A stretch of 6,438 nucleotides of DNA, taken from positions 1 to 6,438 of the forward strand of contig QNAZ01000049.1 of the NCBI GenBank assembly GCA_003641645.1, read 5' to 3'. The notes below the pieces were generated by a model. That model was given only the letters and a program-made list of their open reading frames with translations, did not search any database and had not been told where the DNA came from. A program made the translations under genes and the position numbers. Numbering within the stretch: position 1 is the first letter of the stretch; each line of letters starts with the position of its first letter. Shown in pieces: positions 5,707-6,438 of the stretch. This DNA is from Thermodesulfobacteriota bacterium (GTDB taxonomy: Bacteria; Desulfobacterota; Thermodesulfobacteria; Thermodesulfobacteriales; Thermodesulfobacteriaceae).

Positions 5707-6369
5707 CTATTTAATTGGAAAAGTTTTAAATACTTCCATTAAACCTCTTTGAGCTAATTCTTCAGCTGTAAGCCATTTTAATTTTCCATAAAGTTTTATA
5801 TTCAAAACATTTTCACTTAAGGGTTTTTGTGTTTCATCAAATTCTTCCATCCATAAAATTCGTCCTGTTTTTCCATCATAAAGAATTAAAGCAAAAGCTA
5901 CACTTGCAGGTTCTGCTATTGAAAAAGAACCACCCTTTCTTTCTTCAAATCTATAAATTTTGCTATATAAAACTGCTTGGGTATTAGTTTTTTCACTCAA
6001 CTGTTTAACAATTTCTGCTGGATTTTTAGTTTCTTCCAAGATTTGAGAAATAAGATTTTCATATTCATTTTGAGAAAGAAATACGAAATTATAATAAGAG
6101 GAATACTTTAATAATTCTTTTTTTAATAATCTATTCATGGTTTCTTTTGCATAAGGTTCTATATATCCAGAAATTACTTCCCTTACAGGACAATAAAAAA
6201 AACTTTCATATTCTTCAGGATAAGTTTCAAAAGGTAAAATCAGAATAGAATTTATATTTTTCGCAACTCTATAAGGCAAATAAGTTTTATGAGGACGACT
6301 ACAACTATTTAGGCTCCAAAGTATTCCAAGAATTAAAAGAAAATATAATAATTTTTTAAAACAATTCAT
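5707..6369 (-). CDS. Putative outer-membrane lipoprotein of unknown function, 220 aa
   Basis: The N-terminus is a lipoprotein signal: NCFKK, a hydrophobic stretch (7-20), then lipobox LNSC with C23 as the lipidation site. Ser at +2 means no inner-membrane retention signal, so it probably sits in the outer membrane facing the periplasm. The mature part begins with a polar linker, then the strand SILILPFE (41-48), a helical middle (70-128), and a conserved-looking C-terminal part: EPASVAF (153-159), DGKTGRILW (165-173), DETQKPLSEN (178-187) and KWLTAEELAQRG (198-209). I recall similar uncharacterised lipoproteins in Deltaproteobacteria but cannot name a function. The ILPF strand and alternating layout recall TolB-N or CsgG-like folds (inference). 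The start has AGGAG (6376-6380) 6 nt upstream. It is first in an operon with hisA and the ribonuclease. Confidence 0.85.
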   Translation of the reverse strand: MNCFKKLLYFLLILGILWSLNSCSRPHKTYLPYRVAKNINSILILPFETYPEEYESFFYCPVREVISGYIEPYAKETMNRLLKKELLKYSSYYNFVFLSQNEYENLISQILEETKNPAEIVKQLSEKTNTQAVLYSKIYRFEERKGGSFSIAEPASVAFALILYDGKTGRILWMEEFDETQKPLSENVLNIKLYGKLKWLTAEELAQRGLMEVFKTFPIK

Positions 6370-6375
6370 ACTTTG

Positions 6376-6380
6376 CTCCT
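6376..6380 (-). promoter_or_regulatory. Ribosome binding site of the lipoprotein gene
   Basis: AGGAG on the minus strand, 6 nt before the ATG at 6367-6369. It fixes the start, which also gives a well-formed signal peptide. Confidence 0.75.
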
Positions 6381-6399
6381 TTAGTAAATTTAATTTTTT

Positions 6400-6408
6400 A
6401 TTATAACA
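6400..6408 (-). promoter_or_regulatory. Extended -10 promoter for the lipoprotein-hisA-ribonuclease operon
   Basis: The minus strand reads TGTTATAAT, a perfect -10 (TATAAT, 6400-6405) with the TGn extension. The region 16-18 nt upstream offers only weak -35 matches such as TTTAAT (6422-6427). The predicted transcript start near 6393 leaves a leader of about 24 nt that contains the AGGAG. This is the best-scoring promoter in the window. Confidence 0.6.
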
Positions 6409-6438
6409 ATTAACATAATGAATTAAAGAGTCATATAA

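Overview
The window is AT-rich (about 30% GC by eye). Its proteins are rich in Lys, Glu and Ile and use AGA and ATA codons heavily. This suggests a low-GC thermophilic bacterium. Together with a Deltaproteobacteria-like HisA and outer-membrane lipoprotein, it points, by inference only, to the Thermodesulfobacteria (a Thermodesulfobacterium-like genome). Every base is coding or lies within about 110 nt of a gene. I see no tRNA, rRNA, CRISPR, insertion sequence or phage gene.

There are three transcription units. On the left, reading leftward from about 790, a tandem-CBS protein is followed 14 nt later by the N-terminal part of a DUF47/PhoU-like protein that runs off the left edge. This looks like a phosphate-transport accessory operon. 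Reading rightward from about 860, a 403-residue fusion of an inositol-monophosphatase-family domain and a Nudix hydrolase domain overlaps by 14 nt a GGDEF diguanylate cyclase, whose N-terminal receiver-like domain lacks its phospho-acceptor Asp. The third unit reads leftward from about 6393: an outer-membrane lipoprotein of unknown function, then hisA (histidine biosynthesis), then a divergent RNase II/R-family exoribonuclease whose start overlaps the end of hisA.

The second and third units converge and overlap tail to tail by 62 nt (2995-3056), with no terminator between them. The units in the 759-868 gap diverge from a shared AT-rich region. An extended -10 element (TGTTATATT) serves the CBS gene, and a closely similar one (TGTTATAAT) lies upstream of the lipoprotein gene. 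The IMPase-Nudix gene has no Shine-Dalgarno sequence, and its best promoter candidate places the transcript start within a few bases of the ATG.

I found no clear new defence or mobile system. The most interesting items are the IMPase-Nudix fusion coupled to a diguanylate cyclase, the degenerate receiver, the antisense overlap that encodes the cyclase tail, and the CBS/DUF47 pairing.
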